DNA of 64,000 bases. Source: Paraburkholderia fynbosensis (GTDB lineage: Bacteria; Pseudomonadota; Gammaproteobacteria; Burkholderiales; Burkholderiaceae). Both the position numbers and the translations under genes were made by a program. The notes under the pieces were generated by a model. The model ran no database searches. It was not told the origin of the DNA and saw nothing but the letters and a program-made list of their open reading frames with translations. The stretch spans positions 124,001 to 188,000 of the forward strand of contig NZ_CADIKI010000007.1 in assembly GCF_902859935.1 (NCBI RefSeq), read 5' to 3'. Positions 49,625-58,803 of the stretch are shown one piece after another (position 1 is the first letter of the stretch; every line of letters begins with the position of its first letter).

Positions 49625-49648
49625 GTGACTATAATACCAAATAGTCAC
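49625..49648. promoter_or_regulatory. Operator of the RND-system TetR repressor (site 1)
   Basis: A perfect dyad GTGACTAT-N8-ATAGTCAC lies between the divergent outer-membrane-factor and TetR genes. A related GTGAC...GTCAC site recurs ahead of the adaptor gene, which ties all three transcription units to one regulator. Confidence 0.75.
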
Positions 49649-49665
49649 TGGTTGTCCATTCCTGT

Positions 49666-50295
49666 ATGCTATACCCCATGAAAAAAGCCACCACTTCCCC
49701 TATCCCGGCGCGCGGCCCCGCTGACCACGAGGTACGGGATCAGATCGTTGTCGCCGCCACCGAACACTTCAGCCGGTATGGCTACGAGAAAACGACGGTC
49801 TCAGACCTCGCCAAGGCGATCGGGTTTTCCAAGGCCTACATCTACAAGTTCTTCGAGTCCAAGCAGGCCATTGGCGAGATGATCTGCGCGAACTGCCTGA
49901 ACCAGATCGAAACCGAGGTCAGGGCGGCCGTCACACAGACCGACCTGCCGCCGGAGAAGCTGCGGCGGATGTTCAACGTCTTCACGGAAGCGAGCCTCCG
50001 TCTGTTTTTCCAGGACCGCAAGCTTTACGAGATTGCCGCATCGGCGGCCACGGAGAACTGGCAGGCGGTGCTTGCATATGAGGAGCGCGTCCAGAAGTTA
50101 CTGCGGGACGTCCTCCAGGAGGGTCGGCAGAGCGGGGATTTCGAGCGCAAAACCCCCCTCGATGAGACTGCGATGGCGATCTATCTGGTGATGCGCCCCT
50201 ACCTCAACCCAATGCTCCTGCAGTACAGCTTCGATTACACCAAGGTCGCGCCTGCACAACTGTCCAGTCTCGTGCTTCGCAGTCTGTCGCCGTGA
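49666..50295 (+). CDS. TetR-family repressor of the RND efflux system
   Basis: This 209-residue protein has the helix-turn-helix QIVVAATEHFSRYGYEKTTV, then LAKAIGFSKAYIYKFFESKQ, and a ligand domain (ASAATENWQAVLAYEERVQK). An ATG at 49678 is an equally likely start; neither has a Shine-Dalgarno. It stands between the outer-membrane factor (divergent) and the adaptor/RND genes (same direction), with an inverted repeat on each side (49625-49648 and 50310-50333), so it probably represses the full pump and itself. Confidence 0.93.
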   Translation: MLYPMKKATTSPIPARGPADHEVRDQIVVAATEHFSRYGYEKTTVSDLAKAIGFSKAYIYKFFESKQAIGEMICANCLNQIETEVRAAVTQTDLPPEKLRRMFNVFTEASLRLFFQDRKLYEIAASAATENWQAVLAYEERVQKLLRDVLQEGRQSGDFERKTPLDETAMAIYLVMRPYLNPMLLQYSFDYTKVAPAQLSSLVLRSLSP

Positions 50296-50309
50296 TGGAA
50301 ATCTTGGTT

Positions 50310-50333
50310 GTGACTATTGACTAAATTGGTCAC
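50310..50333. promoter_or_regulatory. Operator of the RND-system TetR repressor (site 2)
   Basis: GTGACTATTG at the left and TTGGTCAC at the right form an imperfect dyad whose outer halves (GTGAC/GTCAC) match site 1, including the GTGACTAT half. It lies 46 bases before the adaptor start, as expected for a promoter-blocking repressor. Confidence 0.65.
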
Positions 50334-50378
50334 TAGAACCATAATGAAAGCCCTGATCACTCTGCCAATGGGTCTTTC

Positions 50379-51494
50379 ATGCTCCGGCGTCGCCTTGCTA
50401 CCTCTACAGTCGTCTGTGCACTGCCCCTTGCGCTAGCCGCCTGCGGCGCGAAAGCACCGCCCGATCCGCGCACCGAAGCACCCTTGGTGCGCACCGCCAT
50501 CGCTCAGGCGGCGATCCCGGCCTCCCGTTCGTTTACCGGAACCGTCGCCGCGCGTGTGCAGAGCGAGCTGGGATTTCGCGTCTCCGGCAAGGTGCTCGAG
50601 CGGCTGGTGGATGCCGGGCAAACCGTCAAACGCGGCCAGCTGCTGATGCGCCTCGATCCCATCGATCTGAGGCTTGCCGCGCAGGCCCGGCAGGACACGG
50701 TCACCGCCGCGCGAGCTCGGGCGCAGCAGACCGCGCAAGACGAAGAGCGCTACCGCGACCTGCGCGGCACCGGCGCGATATCGGCATCGGCCTACGACCA
50801 GATCAAGGCGGCGGCCGATGCCGCCAAGGCCCAGCTCAGCGCGGCCGAGGCTGATGCCGACGTTGCGCGCAACGCCACGGGTTATGCCGGGCTGGTGGCG
50901 GACGGCGATGGCGTCGTGATGGAAACGCTGGCCGAACCGGGCCAGGTCGTCAGTGCCGGCCAGCCCGTGGTACGCCTGGCCCACGCCGGGCGCCGCGAGG
51001 CTGTCATCCAGCTACCCGAAACTCTGCGCCCCGCCATCGGCTCGGTCGCCCAGGCCACGCTGTTCGGCAACGGCGACGTCAGCGTGCCGGCGACGCTGCG
51101 TCAGCTTTCGGATACGGCGGATCCTCGTACCCGGACCTTTGAAGCGCGGTATGTGTTGCAGGGAGAGCTGGCCGACGCCCCACTGGGCGCCACGGTGACA
51201 GTCCAGATTCCGGACGCGCGTTCCGCGGTGCAAGGCGGTTTGCAGGTGCCGATCGGCGCGCTGTTTGACGCGGGCAAGGGACCGGGGGTGTGGGTCATCA
51301 ACGGCGAGCCGGCAAAGGTTGCCTGGCGGCCGGTTGCGGTCGAACATCTGGACGACGATAGTGTACGCGTCGCCGGTGAGATCAAGCAAGGCGACCGGAT
51401 CGTCGCGCTGGGCGCGCAGCTGCTGCGCGAAGGCGAGCCGGTCCGCGTGTCCGGCCAGGCCGTCGCGATGGCGAGCGAAGGAGCACGTCCGTGA
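50379..51494 (+). CDS. RND efflux periplasmic adaptor (membrane-fusion lipoprotein)
   Basis: This 371-residue protein has a lipoprotein signal (LALAACGAK, Cys about 22), then the biotinyl-lipoyl halves (GFRVSGKVLERLVDAGQTVK and GDGVVMETLAEPGQVVSAGQ), a coiled-coil hairpin (about 95-165, rich in Ala, Gln and Arg) and a beta-barrel. It bridges the RND pump and the outer-membrane channel. Its stop overlaps the pump start (GTGA). Confidence 0.94.
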   Translation: MLRRRLATSTVVCALPLALAACGAKAPPDPRTEAPLVRTAIAQAAIPASRSFTGTVAARVQSELGFRVSGKVLERLVDAGQTVKRGQLLMRLDPIDLRLAAQARQDTVTAARARAQQTAQDEERYRDLRGTGAISASAYDQIKAAADAAKAQLSAAEADADVARNATGYAGLVADGDGVVMETLAEPGQVVSAGQPVVRLAHAGRREAVIQLPETLRPAIGSVAQATLFGNGDVSVPATLRQLSDTADPRTRTFEARYVLQGELADAPLGATVTVQIPDARSAVQGGLQVPIGALFDAGKGPGVWVINGEPAKVAWRPVAVEHLDDDSVRVAGEIKQGDRIVALGAQLLREGEPVRVSGQAVAMASEGARP

Positions 51495-54400
51495 GCGAAG
51501 GCCGTTTCAACCTGTCGGCGCTCGCCGTGCGTGAGCGCTCCATCACCCTGTTCCTGATCTGCCTGATTTCACTGGCCGGGCTCGTTTCGTTCTTCAAGCT
51601 GGGCCGGGCGGAAGACCCCGCGTTCACGGTCAAGGTGATGACCATCATCACCGCCTGGCCGGGAGCCACGGCGCAGGAAATGCACGATCAGGTCGCCGAG
51701 AAGATCGAAAAGCGCATGCAGGAGCTGCGCTGGTACGACCGGACCGAGACCTATACGCGACCAGGCCTCGCCTTCACGACCTTGACCCTGCTCGACAGCA
51801 CGCCGCCGTCGGAAGTACAGGAACAGTTCTACCAGGCCCGCAAGAAGATCAGCGACGAGGCAGCCAACCTGCCGGCTGGCGTGATCGGGCCGATGGTCAA
51901 CGACGAATACTCAGACGTCACGTTTGCCCTCTTCGCACTGAAGGCCAAGGGCGAACCGCAGCGCCTGCTGGTGCGCGATGCGGAGACGCTGCGCCAACGC
52001 TTGCTCCACGTGCCGGGCGTGAAGAAGGTCAACATCATCGGCGAGCAGCCGGAGAGAATCTATGTCGAGCTCTCACATGACCGGCTGGCAACGCTGGGCG
52101 TGAGCCCCCAGGACGTGTTCGCCGCGCTCAACGGTCAGAACGCCCTGACGCCGGCCGGCTCCGTGGAGACCAAAGGTCCGGAGGTGTTCATTCGCCTGGA
52201 CGGTGCCTTCGACAACCTGCAGAAGATCCGCGACACGCCGGTCGTCGCGCAGGGCCGCACGCTGAAGCTGTCGGACATTGCGGCCGTTACGCGTGGTTAT
52301 GAAGATCCGGCGACGTTCATGATCCGCAACGACGGCGAACCTGCACTGCTGCTGGGCATCGTCATGCGCGACGGCTGGAACGGGCTCGATCTCGGCAAGG
52401 CGCTGGACAGCGAGGTCGGCGCGATCAACGCTGGGCTGCCGCTAGGCATGAGCCTGACCAAAGTCACCGATCAGGCCGTCAACATTCATTCGGCAGTCGA
52501 CGAGTTCATGGTCAAGTTTTTCGTTGCGCTGCTGGTGGTCATGCTGGTGAGTTTCTTGAGCATGGGCTGGCGGGTGGGCCTCGTCGTTGCCGCGGCCGTA
52601 CCGCTGACACTCGCGGTGGTGTTCGTCGTGATGGCCGCCACCGGCAAGAACTTCGACCGCATCACGCTCGGCTCGCTGATCCTCGCGCTCGGCCTGCTCG
52701 TGGACGACGCGATCATCGCGATCGAAATGATGGTGGTAAAGATGGAGGAAGGCTACAGCCGCATCGCCGCCTCCGCCTATGCGTGGAGTCATACGGCCGC
52801 GCCGATGCTGGCGGGCACGCTGGTGACGGCCGTCGGCTTCATGCCCAACGGCTTCGCGCGCTCCACGGCCGGCGAATACACCAGCAACATGTTCTGGATC
52901 GTCGGCATCGCACTGATCGCATCGTGGGTCGTCGCGGTGGTCTTCACGCCCTACCTGGGTGTGAAGATGCTGCCCGACTTCAAAAAGGTCGAAGGCGGTC
53001 ACGACGCGATCTACGACACGCCGCGCTACAACCGCTTCCGTCAGCTGCTCACGCGTGTCATCGCGCGCAAATGGCTGGTCGCCGGTTCAGTCGTTGGCCT
53101 CTTCGTCCTGGCCATCCTCGGCATGGGCGTGGTCAAAAAACAGTTCTTCCCCATCTCCGACCGTCCCGAAGTGCTGGTCGAGGTGCAGATGCCCTACGGC
53201 ACGTCGATCTCGCAAACGAGCGCCGCCACGGCGAAGGTCGAAGCGTGGCTCGCGAAGCAGAAGGAAGCCAGGATCGTCACCGCGTACGTCGGGCAAGGCG
53301 CGCCACGCTTTTACCTGGCGATGGGGCCGGAACTGCCCGATCCGTCGTTTGCCAAGATCGTGGTGCGCACGGACAGCCAGGAAGAGCGCGACGCATTGAA
53401 GCAGCGACTGCGTCAGGCAGTCGCCAACGGTCTCGCCTCCGAGGCGCGCGTGCGGGTCACGCAACTCGTATTCGGTCCATATTCGCCGTACCCGGTGGCC
53501 TACCGTATCTCCGGCCCGGACCCGGACAAGCTACGCGGTATTGCGAAAGAAGTTGAGCAGGGGATGGAGGCAAGCCCGATGATGCGCACCGTCAACGCTG
53601 ACTGGGGTACGCGCACGCCCACGCTGCACTTCACGTTGCAACAGGACCGTTTGCAGGCGGTGGGGCTGACATCCAGCGCCGTGGCGCAACAACTGCAATT
53701 CCTCCTGACTGGCGTGCCTGTCACCGCCGTCCGTGAGGATATTCGAACCGTGCAGGTCATCGCGCGTTCGGCCGGCGATGTTCGTCTCGACCCGGCGCGG
53801 CTTGGCGACTTCACGTTGGCTGGCGCGAACGGGCAACGCGTTCCGCTGTCGCAGGTGGGCAAGGTCGACGTGCGCATGGAGGAACCGATCATGCGCTGGC
53901 GGGACCGCGCGCCGACGATCACGGTACGGGGCGACATTGCCGACAACCTTCAGCCGCCGGACGTATCGACGGCGATCACCAGGCAGCTTCAACCCATCAT
54001 CGCCAGGCTTCCGACTGGCTACCGTATCGAAGAAGCGGGCTCCATCGAGGAATCGGCTAAAGCGACGAAAGCCATGCTGCCGCTCTTCCCGATCATGCTG
54101 GCGGTTACGCTCATCATCATCATCTTCCAGGTGCGCTCGATCTCCGCAATGGTGATGGTGTTCCTGACCAGCCCGCTGGGCTTGATCGGCGTGGTGCCGA
54201 CGTTGATCCTGTTCCGGCAGCCGTTCGGCATCAATGCGCTGGTCGGTCTCATCGCGCTATCGGGCATCCTGATGCGCAACACGCTGATCCTGATCGGGCA
54301 GATCCATCAGAACGAGCACGCCGGACTGGATCCGTTCCATGCGGTCGTCGAAGCCACCGTGCAGCGTGCCCGCCCGGTGATCCTGACGGCCATGGCGGCG

Positions 54401-54631
54401 ATCCTCGCTTTCATCCCGCTGACCCATTCGGTGTTCTGGGGAACCCTCGCATACACGCTGATCGGCGGTACGTTCGCCGGGACGATTCTGACCCTGGTCT
54501 TCCTGCCGGCGATGTATTCGATCTGGTTCAAGATTCGACCCGAGAGTAACGCTGGCTTGCGCAAAGATCGGCATGAGCACGCGCAGCCTTCCGAGCAAAC
54601 GCTGCAGGACGCGCTCGACGCGGGCAGTTAA
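51491..54631 (+). CDS. RND-family multidrug efflux transporter (AcrB/TriC-like)
   Basis: This 1046-residue inner-membrane pump has 12 predicted membrane segments and two large periplasmic loops. The proton-relay acidic pair is visible in GLLVDDAIIAIEMMVVKMEE, and the repeated ends of the membrane bundle (GINALVGLIALSGILMRNTL, VILTAMAAILAFIPL) fit the family. It exports drugs or toxic compounds using the proton gradient. It begins with GTG, overlapping the adaptor stop, so the two are translationally coupled. The N-terminus (LSALAVRERSITLFLICLIS) is of the TriC/MexK type rather than AcrB itself. Confidence 0.95.
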   Translation: MSEGRFNLSALAVRERSITLFLICLISLAGLVSFFKLGRAEDPAFTVKVMTIITAWPGATAQEMHDQVAEKIEKRMQELRWYDRTETYTRPGLAFTTLTLLDSTPPSEVQEQFYQARKKISDEAANLPAGVIGPMVNDEYSDVTFALFALKAKGEPQRLLVRDAETLRQRLLHVPGVKKVNIIGEQPERIYVELSHDRLATLGVSPQDVFAALNGQNALTPAGSVETKGPEVFIRLDGAFDNLQKIRDTPVVAQGRTLKLSDIAAVTRGYEDPATFMIRNDGEPALLLGIVMRDGWNGLDLGKALDSEVGAINAGLPLGMSLTKVTDQAVNIHSAVDEFMVKFFVALLVVMLVSFLSMGWRVGLVVAAAVPLTLAVVFVVMAATGKNFDRITLGSLILALGLLVDDAIIAIEMMVVKMEEGYSRIAASAYAWSHTAAPMLAGTLVTAVGFMPNGFARSTAGEYTSNMFWIVGIALIASWVVAVVFTPYLGVKMLPDFKKVEGGHDAIYDTPRYNRFRQLLTRVIARKWLVAGSVVGLFVLAILGMGVVKKQFFPISDRPEVLVEVQMPYGTSISQTSAATAKVEAWLAKQKEARIVTAYVGQGAPRFYLAMGPELPDPSFAKIVVRTDSQEERDALKQRLRQAVANGLASEARVRVTQLVFGPYSPYPVAYRISGPDPDKLRGIAKEVEQGMEASPMMRTVNADWGTRTPTLHFTLQQDRLQAVGLTSSAVAQQLQFLLTGVPVTAVREDIRTVQVIARSAGDVRLDPARLGDFTLAGANGQRVPLSQVGKVDVRMEEPIMRWRDRAPTITVRGDIADNLQPPDVSTAITRQLQPIIARLPTGYRIEEAGSIEESAKATKAMLPLFPIMLAVTLIIIIFQVRSISAMVMVFLTSPLGLIGVVPTLILFRQPFGINALVGLIALSGILMRNTLILIGQIHQNEHAGLDPFHAVVEATVQRARPVILTAMAAILAFIPLTHSVFWGTLAYTLIGGTFAGTILTLVFLPAMYSIWFKIRPESNAGLRKDRHEHAQPSEQTLQDALDAGS

Positions 54632-55129
54632 AAAACGCGCATCAATTCACCTGAAGGGAGCTGTTCCTGTCGAATTCCACAGTTGTCGTTGTTACCGGCG
54701 TGTCATCGGGGTAGCCCACGTGTAAAGCAGCACGACTTTAATTGGACTGCGCGAGGTTTATTGGAGATACGTGGCTGACCCGAGTGGTGAGGCTGGCTTC
54801 CGCTACATGGCACACCATCGGCGGTTTGGGCTGTTGGGGGATGAGGAATTCAACCCATTCCGATACCCGTTTTTCTCTCCCGAGACCGGTTCGATTTCGT
54901 CAACCGATCGCCGACTCGATACCGCAGCCACCATGCACATGCAGCAAGGGCCTAGCGGCCTCGAGCGGGCGACGTTTGTGGAGTTACCGCCAAGGTGGTG
55001 CACCGTCGGGTCACAATCTCATCGCACGCTCACGTAGTATCCACCGCAGCCTTTCGCCCTGACTCGAGCTGAGTGGCGAGTCTGGCGTGCGGTCCTTGCC
55101 GTTCTGGCCACGTCGGTCAATACAGACTG
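54632..55129. other. 500-base gap without a supported gene
   Basis: No frame matches a family. The region is less GC-rich than the flanking genes. It lies between the RND gene and the convergent dioxygenase gene; no clear terminator was found. Confidence 0.35.
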
Positions 55130-56194
55130 TCAAGCGCTGCCCGACGCCGCGGGCAGTCCCTCTGTGTTCCAACGCAGCATGCCGCCGGCGAGGTTGGCCA
55201 CCTTGCCGAAGCCTGCCTTGGTCAGCAGCACGCTAGCCTGGGCCGAGCGGACCCCCGAGCGGCACACGACCACAACCGGACGCTCGCGATCCAGTTCATC
55301 CAGCCGGCTCATCAACTGCGAGAGGGGCATCAGCTTTGCACCTGGCAGGTGGCCCAGACGATCGATGAACTCCCGCGCCTCGCGCACATCGACGATCTGT
55401 AGCGTCGCCCCATACTGCAGCAGTGCCATGGGCTCGATCTCCCACACTCCACTGAAGCGCAGCGTCAACGGCGCCCAGTCTGGCGCTTGCGCCGCTGCCG
55501 CGTCGCCCTCTGGTTGTCCGCAACGCAGGTTGGCGGGCACCGCCGCGGCCATCAGCTTGGGATGGGGCAAATTCAGGTTGTCCATATAGCCAGTGAAGTC
55601 GCCGACATCCACGTCGCCGCCGAGGCGTGGGTTGAAGCGCCTCTCCTCGGCCACGCTGGTGACGGTGATGCCGCGATAGTCGTGCGCAGGATAGAGCAGG
55701 CAGTCGTCGGGCAGTGTCAGGATCTGCTCGCGCACGGAAGCGAACAGCTGCTGTGGGCTACCTTGCTGGAAATCGGTGCGGCCACAGCCGCGAATCAGCA
55801 GGCTGTCGCCGGTAAAGGCCATGCTCTGGTCGTCCAGAACATAAGTCAGGCAGCCATTGGTATGGCCGGGCGTTGCGCGTACGGTGACATGGCGCCTGCC
55901 GAAGTCGATGCGATCGCCGTGCCGCAGCGGCCGGTTCACTCCCTCGGCGCCGACGACTGCGGCGAGTGCGATCAGGCTGCCGCAAGATTGACGCAAGCGC
56001 CATGCGCCGGTTACGTGGTCGGCGTGTACGTGGGTGTCGAGCGTAGTCGGCAGCCGCAGGCCCAACTCCTGCAGCAGCGCCATGTCCCGCGGCACCTGCT
56101 CGTACACGGGGTCGATCAGCAACGCTTCGCCGCTGTCGCCCAGCAAGTAGGTATAGGTGGAGGAGGCAGCGTCGAAGAGCTGGCGAAAGATCAT
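55130..56194 (-). CDS. Persulfide dioxygenase-rhodanese fusion (ETHE1-like metallo-beta-lactamase fold)
   Basis: This 354-residue protein has an N-terminal metallo-beta-lactamase domain with the ETHE1 pattern (DTHVHADHVTGAWRLRQ, TPGHTNGCLTYVL, GDSLLIRGCGRTDFQQG) and a C-terminal rhodanese domain (about 255-354) with active-site loop VVCRSGVRSAQA. ETHE1 enzymes oxidise glutathione persulfide to sulfite; fusions with rhodanese exist in Burkholderia and couple this to thiosulfate chemistry. The ATG at 56194 follows GGAGG. It lies 58 bases after the peroxiredoxin gene on the same strand, so the two probably form a sulfide/peroxide defence operon. Confidence 0.93.
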   Translation of the reverse strand: MIFRQLFDAASSTYTYLLGDSGEALLIDPVYEQVPRDMALLQELGLRLPTTLDTHVHADHVTGAWRLRQSCGSLIALAAVVGAEGVNRPLRHGDRIDFGRRHVTVRATPGHTNGCLTYVLDDQSMAFTGDSLLIRGCGRTDFQQGSPQQLFASVREQILTLPDDCLLYPAHDYRGITVTSVAEERRFNPRLGGDVDVGDFTGYMDNLNLPHPKLMAAAVPANLRCGQPEGDAAAAQAPDWAPLTLRFSGVWEIEPMALLQYGATLQIVDVREAREFIDRLGHLPGAKLMPLSQLMSRLDELDRERPVVVVCRSGVRSAQASVLLTKAGFGKVANLAGGMLRWNTEGLPAASGSA

Positions 56195-56252
56195 CGCGGA
56201 CCTCCGAGGGAGGAAAGGCAAGACGGCCCGACACGGGCCGCCTTGCCTGTGT

Positions 56253-56909
56253 TCAGTCCGGCTGCCGGGTGGTGCGCAAATACGGCTTGATGGTCTTGAA
56301 GCCGGGGAAGGACTGCTCCGCCTCTTCGTTGCTGACGGCGGGCGTGATGATGACGTCCTCGCCCTGCTTCCAGTTGACCGGCGTGGCCACCTTGTATTTC
56401 GCGGTCAGCTGCATCGAGTCGAGCACGCGCAGGATTTCGTCGAAGTTGCGGCCAGTGGTCATCGGATAGGTCAGCATCAGCTTGATTTTCTTGTCGGGCC
56501 CGATAATGAAGACGGAGCGCACGGTGGCGTTGGTGGCCGCGGTGCGCCCCTCGCTCGTATCGCCCGCATCGGCCGGAAGCATGTTGTATAGCTTGGCCAC
56601 GGCCAGATCGGTGTCCCCGATCATCGGATACTTGACGGCGGCTCCCTGAGTCTCTTCGATATCTGCGGCCCATTTGGCGTGGTCTTCGACCGCATCGACC
56701 GAGAGGCCGATCAGCTTGGCGTTGCGCCGTGTGAACTCCGGCTCGATCTTCGCCATGTACCCCAGTTCAGTGGTGCAAACCGGCGTGAAATCCTTCGGGT
56801 GCGAGAACAGGACGGCCCATTGATCCCCAATCCAGGCGTGGAAATCAATGATGCCCTGGGTGGTGCGCGCAGTGAAGTTGGGAGCGACGTCGTTAATACG
56901 AAGCGACAT
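56253..56909 (-). CDS. 1-Cys peroxiredoxin (Prx6 type)
   Basis: This 218-residue enzyme has the peroxidatic Cys45 in HPKDFTPVCTTELG and no other Cys, so it is a true 1-Cys type. The long C-terminal domain (TYPMTTGRNFDEILRVLDSM, then TPVNWKQGEDVIITPAVSNE) is that of the Prx6 branch. It reduces peroxides in the cytoplasm with an external thiol. The ATG at 56909 follows AGGATGG. It is the first gene of an operon with the persulfide dioxygenase-rhodanese. Confidence 0.96.
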   Translation of the reverse strand: MSLRINDVAPNFTARTTQGIIDFHAWIGDQWAVLFSHPKDFTPVCTTELGYMAKIEPEFTRRNAKLIGLSVDAVEDHAKWAADIEETQGAAVKYPMIGDTDLAVAKLYNMLPADAGDTSEGRTAATNATVRSVFIIGPDKKIKLMLTYPMTTGRNFDEILRVLDSMQLTAKYKVATPVNWKQGEDVIITPAVSNEEAEQSFPGFKTIKPYLRTTRQPD

Positions 56910-57471
56910 ATTGCCATCCTGTGAAGTAGTGGGTTATGCGGAAGACCTGATTCAGGCGTGCAACCCCAATCGATCGGAGACGAGCGACCCGTGATTTGGA
57001 AAAAAGGGCCAAGTATATCGGTCATCACTCGCGAACCTAATTCACCCTCAGCGAAATCTAGCCGAGCTCCCGCTTTGCCGGCGGCGGCCTTGGAAACGAA
57101 GACATCCGAACGAGGATTACGGGCGCGACATCAAACTGCGTCTGTTCGGCAGCGCACGGAATCGCCCGCTAACTCGACTTCGATGAGAGGGCTGTACCCT
57201 TGGAAACGGCTGGTGCAAGGGCGAAATTTCGGACGGCGATTCAGGGTCGCGCATTGTTGATCGCGGCCGGGAATGATTTATCGGTCGATGCTCTTTTGCG
57301 TGAGGCACTGAGCGGCCCAGGAAAAACCATCCGACACACTACGACGATTACACAGCGCTACCGCTAACACTGTCAAGCGACATTCCTGGGACAGAAGGTC
57401 ATGCACGCGCGCGTTTCGGGTTTTAGGTGAAATGGAGGAGCAGGATGTGGGCGGCCTCAGTAAGTCTGAAG
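56910..57471. other. 560-base gap without a supported gene
   Basis: The segment should hold the peroxiredoxin promoter near its left end. Short frames exist on both strands without family similarity. The degraded sensor kinase begins to its right. Confidence 0.35.
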
Positions 57472-58619
57472 TTACCTGGCGTTAGCGCTCTCAATCTGTA
57501 TGTCGGGGCCGCGACGAGGTAGCCGAACGGCGAATACGGTTTCCGATGCGTCGGAGCGTGCGTCTACTTCGCCGCCGTGAGCACGGAGATCTCTCGGGTA
57601 ATGTAGAGCCCCAGACCGAGGCCGTCCTGCGACCCGGCGCGGCTTTGGCTACCCGCGCCGCGCTCGAGCGGTTCGAATATGCGACGAAGGGCGGACGGCG
57701 GTATGGCCGGCCCGCGGTTCCTGACCTCGATCGATATCTCCGAATCCCCACCGCTGAGCGCCATCTGCACTGCGGCTGTCGGCTATCCGTACTTGATCGC
57801 GTTGCCCACCAGGTTGCCGAGCGCCTGCTGGTCGCCGGCCGTCGCAGACTGCCCGGGTGTCCCCTGTCACACCGAATTCGATTCTTTGCGTTCCGTGCGC
57901 AGCCCGTAGCTGGTCCAGTTCGTCGGCGACCAGAGCCGCCACCTCAACGGGAGCAGGCGCTACCCGGATACCGAGACCGAGCTTCGTGCGGCTGAAATCC
58001 AGCATGTCATCGAGCAGTCCCTGCATCCGCGCTCCGCTTCTGATCAACCGTGCCGCGGCGGCAGAGATTCCCTGGCCATCGTTGAGTTTTGCGAGATGGT
58101 ACGCGGTCATCTGGATCGTCTGCAGGGGACTGCGCATGTCATGCCCGAGCATGCCCAGGAGCAGGTTGCGCGACCGCTCAACCTGACTGCTGAAAAAGCT
58201 GACCGACTCGCTCAGCGCCTGATCGATCGCTTCGTTAAAACGGACCAGTCGTCCAGTTTTCGCGTTCAGCCTCGCTGCCGTTCAGCCAGAGCCGCAGCAC
58301 GGCAGCGCGCAGCGCGCGGTATTCCGCGCACAGCTGGTTGATATCGAAGCCGTGCCGCGCGCGTAGCACGGCATCAGTCTGCGCGGCCGTTTCCGGCGCG
58401 CTCCAATGCGGGCGCGAGACCTCTCCATTTGTCGATCTGCGCCTGTATCGTCTGCGGCATCGTCAGGTCTGAGGCGATCGCCTCGAGGATCTGGCCGGCA
58501 TGGTCACGCAGTTCCAGAGAAGTCATTCCCTGCGCCGCAGGCAGCAAGGTGGCGGCGAAGCTCTCCCATTCGGCAAGAATCGCTTCCTTTTCGTTTGAGA
58601 TAAATTGCGACAATCGCAC
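57472..58619 (-). pseudogene. Decayed sensor histidine kinase (RsbRD-N / HisKA / HATPase)
   Basis: Pieces of one kinase appear in order on the minus strand in changing frames. The N-terminal RsbRD-like domain (LSQFISNEKEAILAEWESFA) leads to LRARHGFDINQLCAEYRALR in a second frame. Then come RFNEAIDQALSESVSFF and the histidine box LLGMLGHDMRSPLQTIQ, followed by DDMLDFSRTKLGLGI. The ATPase part (IPPSALRRIFEPLERG, GLGLYITREIS) is in another frame, and the end (HGGEVDARSDASETVFAVRL) needs one more shift. At least four frameshifts are needed (near 58370, 58240, 57870-57760 and 57575). The gene is dead. An intact hybrid kinase lies 185 bases away, divergent. Confidence 0.82.
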
Positions 58620-58803
58620 GGTTTTCCTGAGCTTGAGTGCTGACGACGGCCCGCTGCGAGGCACCAGCTTTCTTGACGATCGAACCCAGCGCCGAGGCGG
58701 CAGATGTACACCTGGAAAAGTAAGCCGACGCCGGGCTCGCTTATTGCTGATAGGTCGGATTTAATACCGCCGCGCCGCTGACCGGCGTTACCAGGTTGAT
58801 CAG

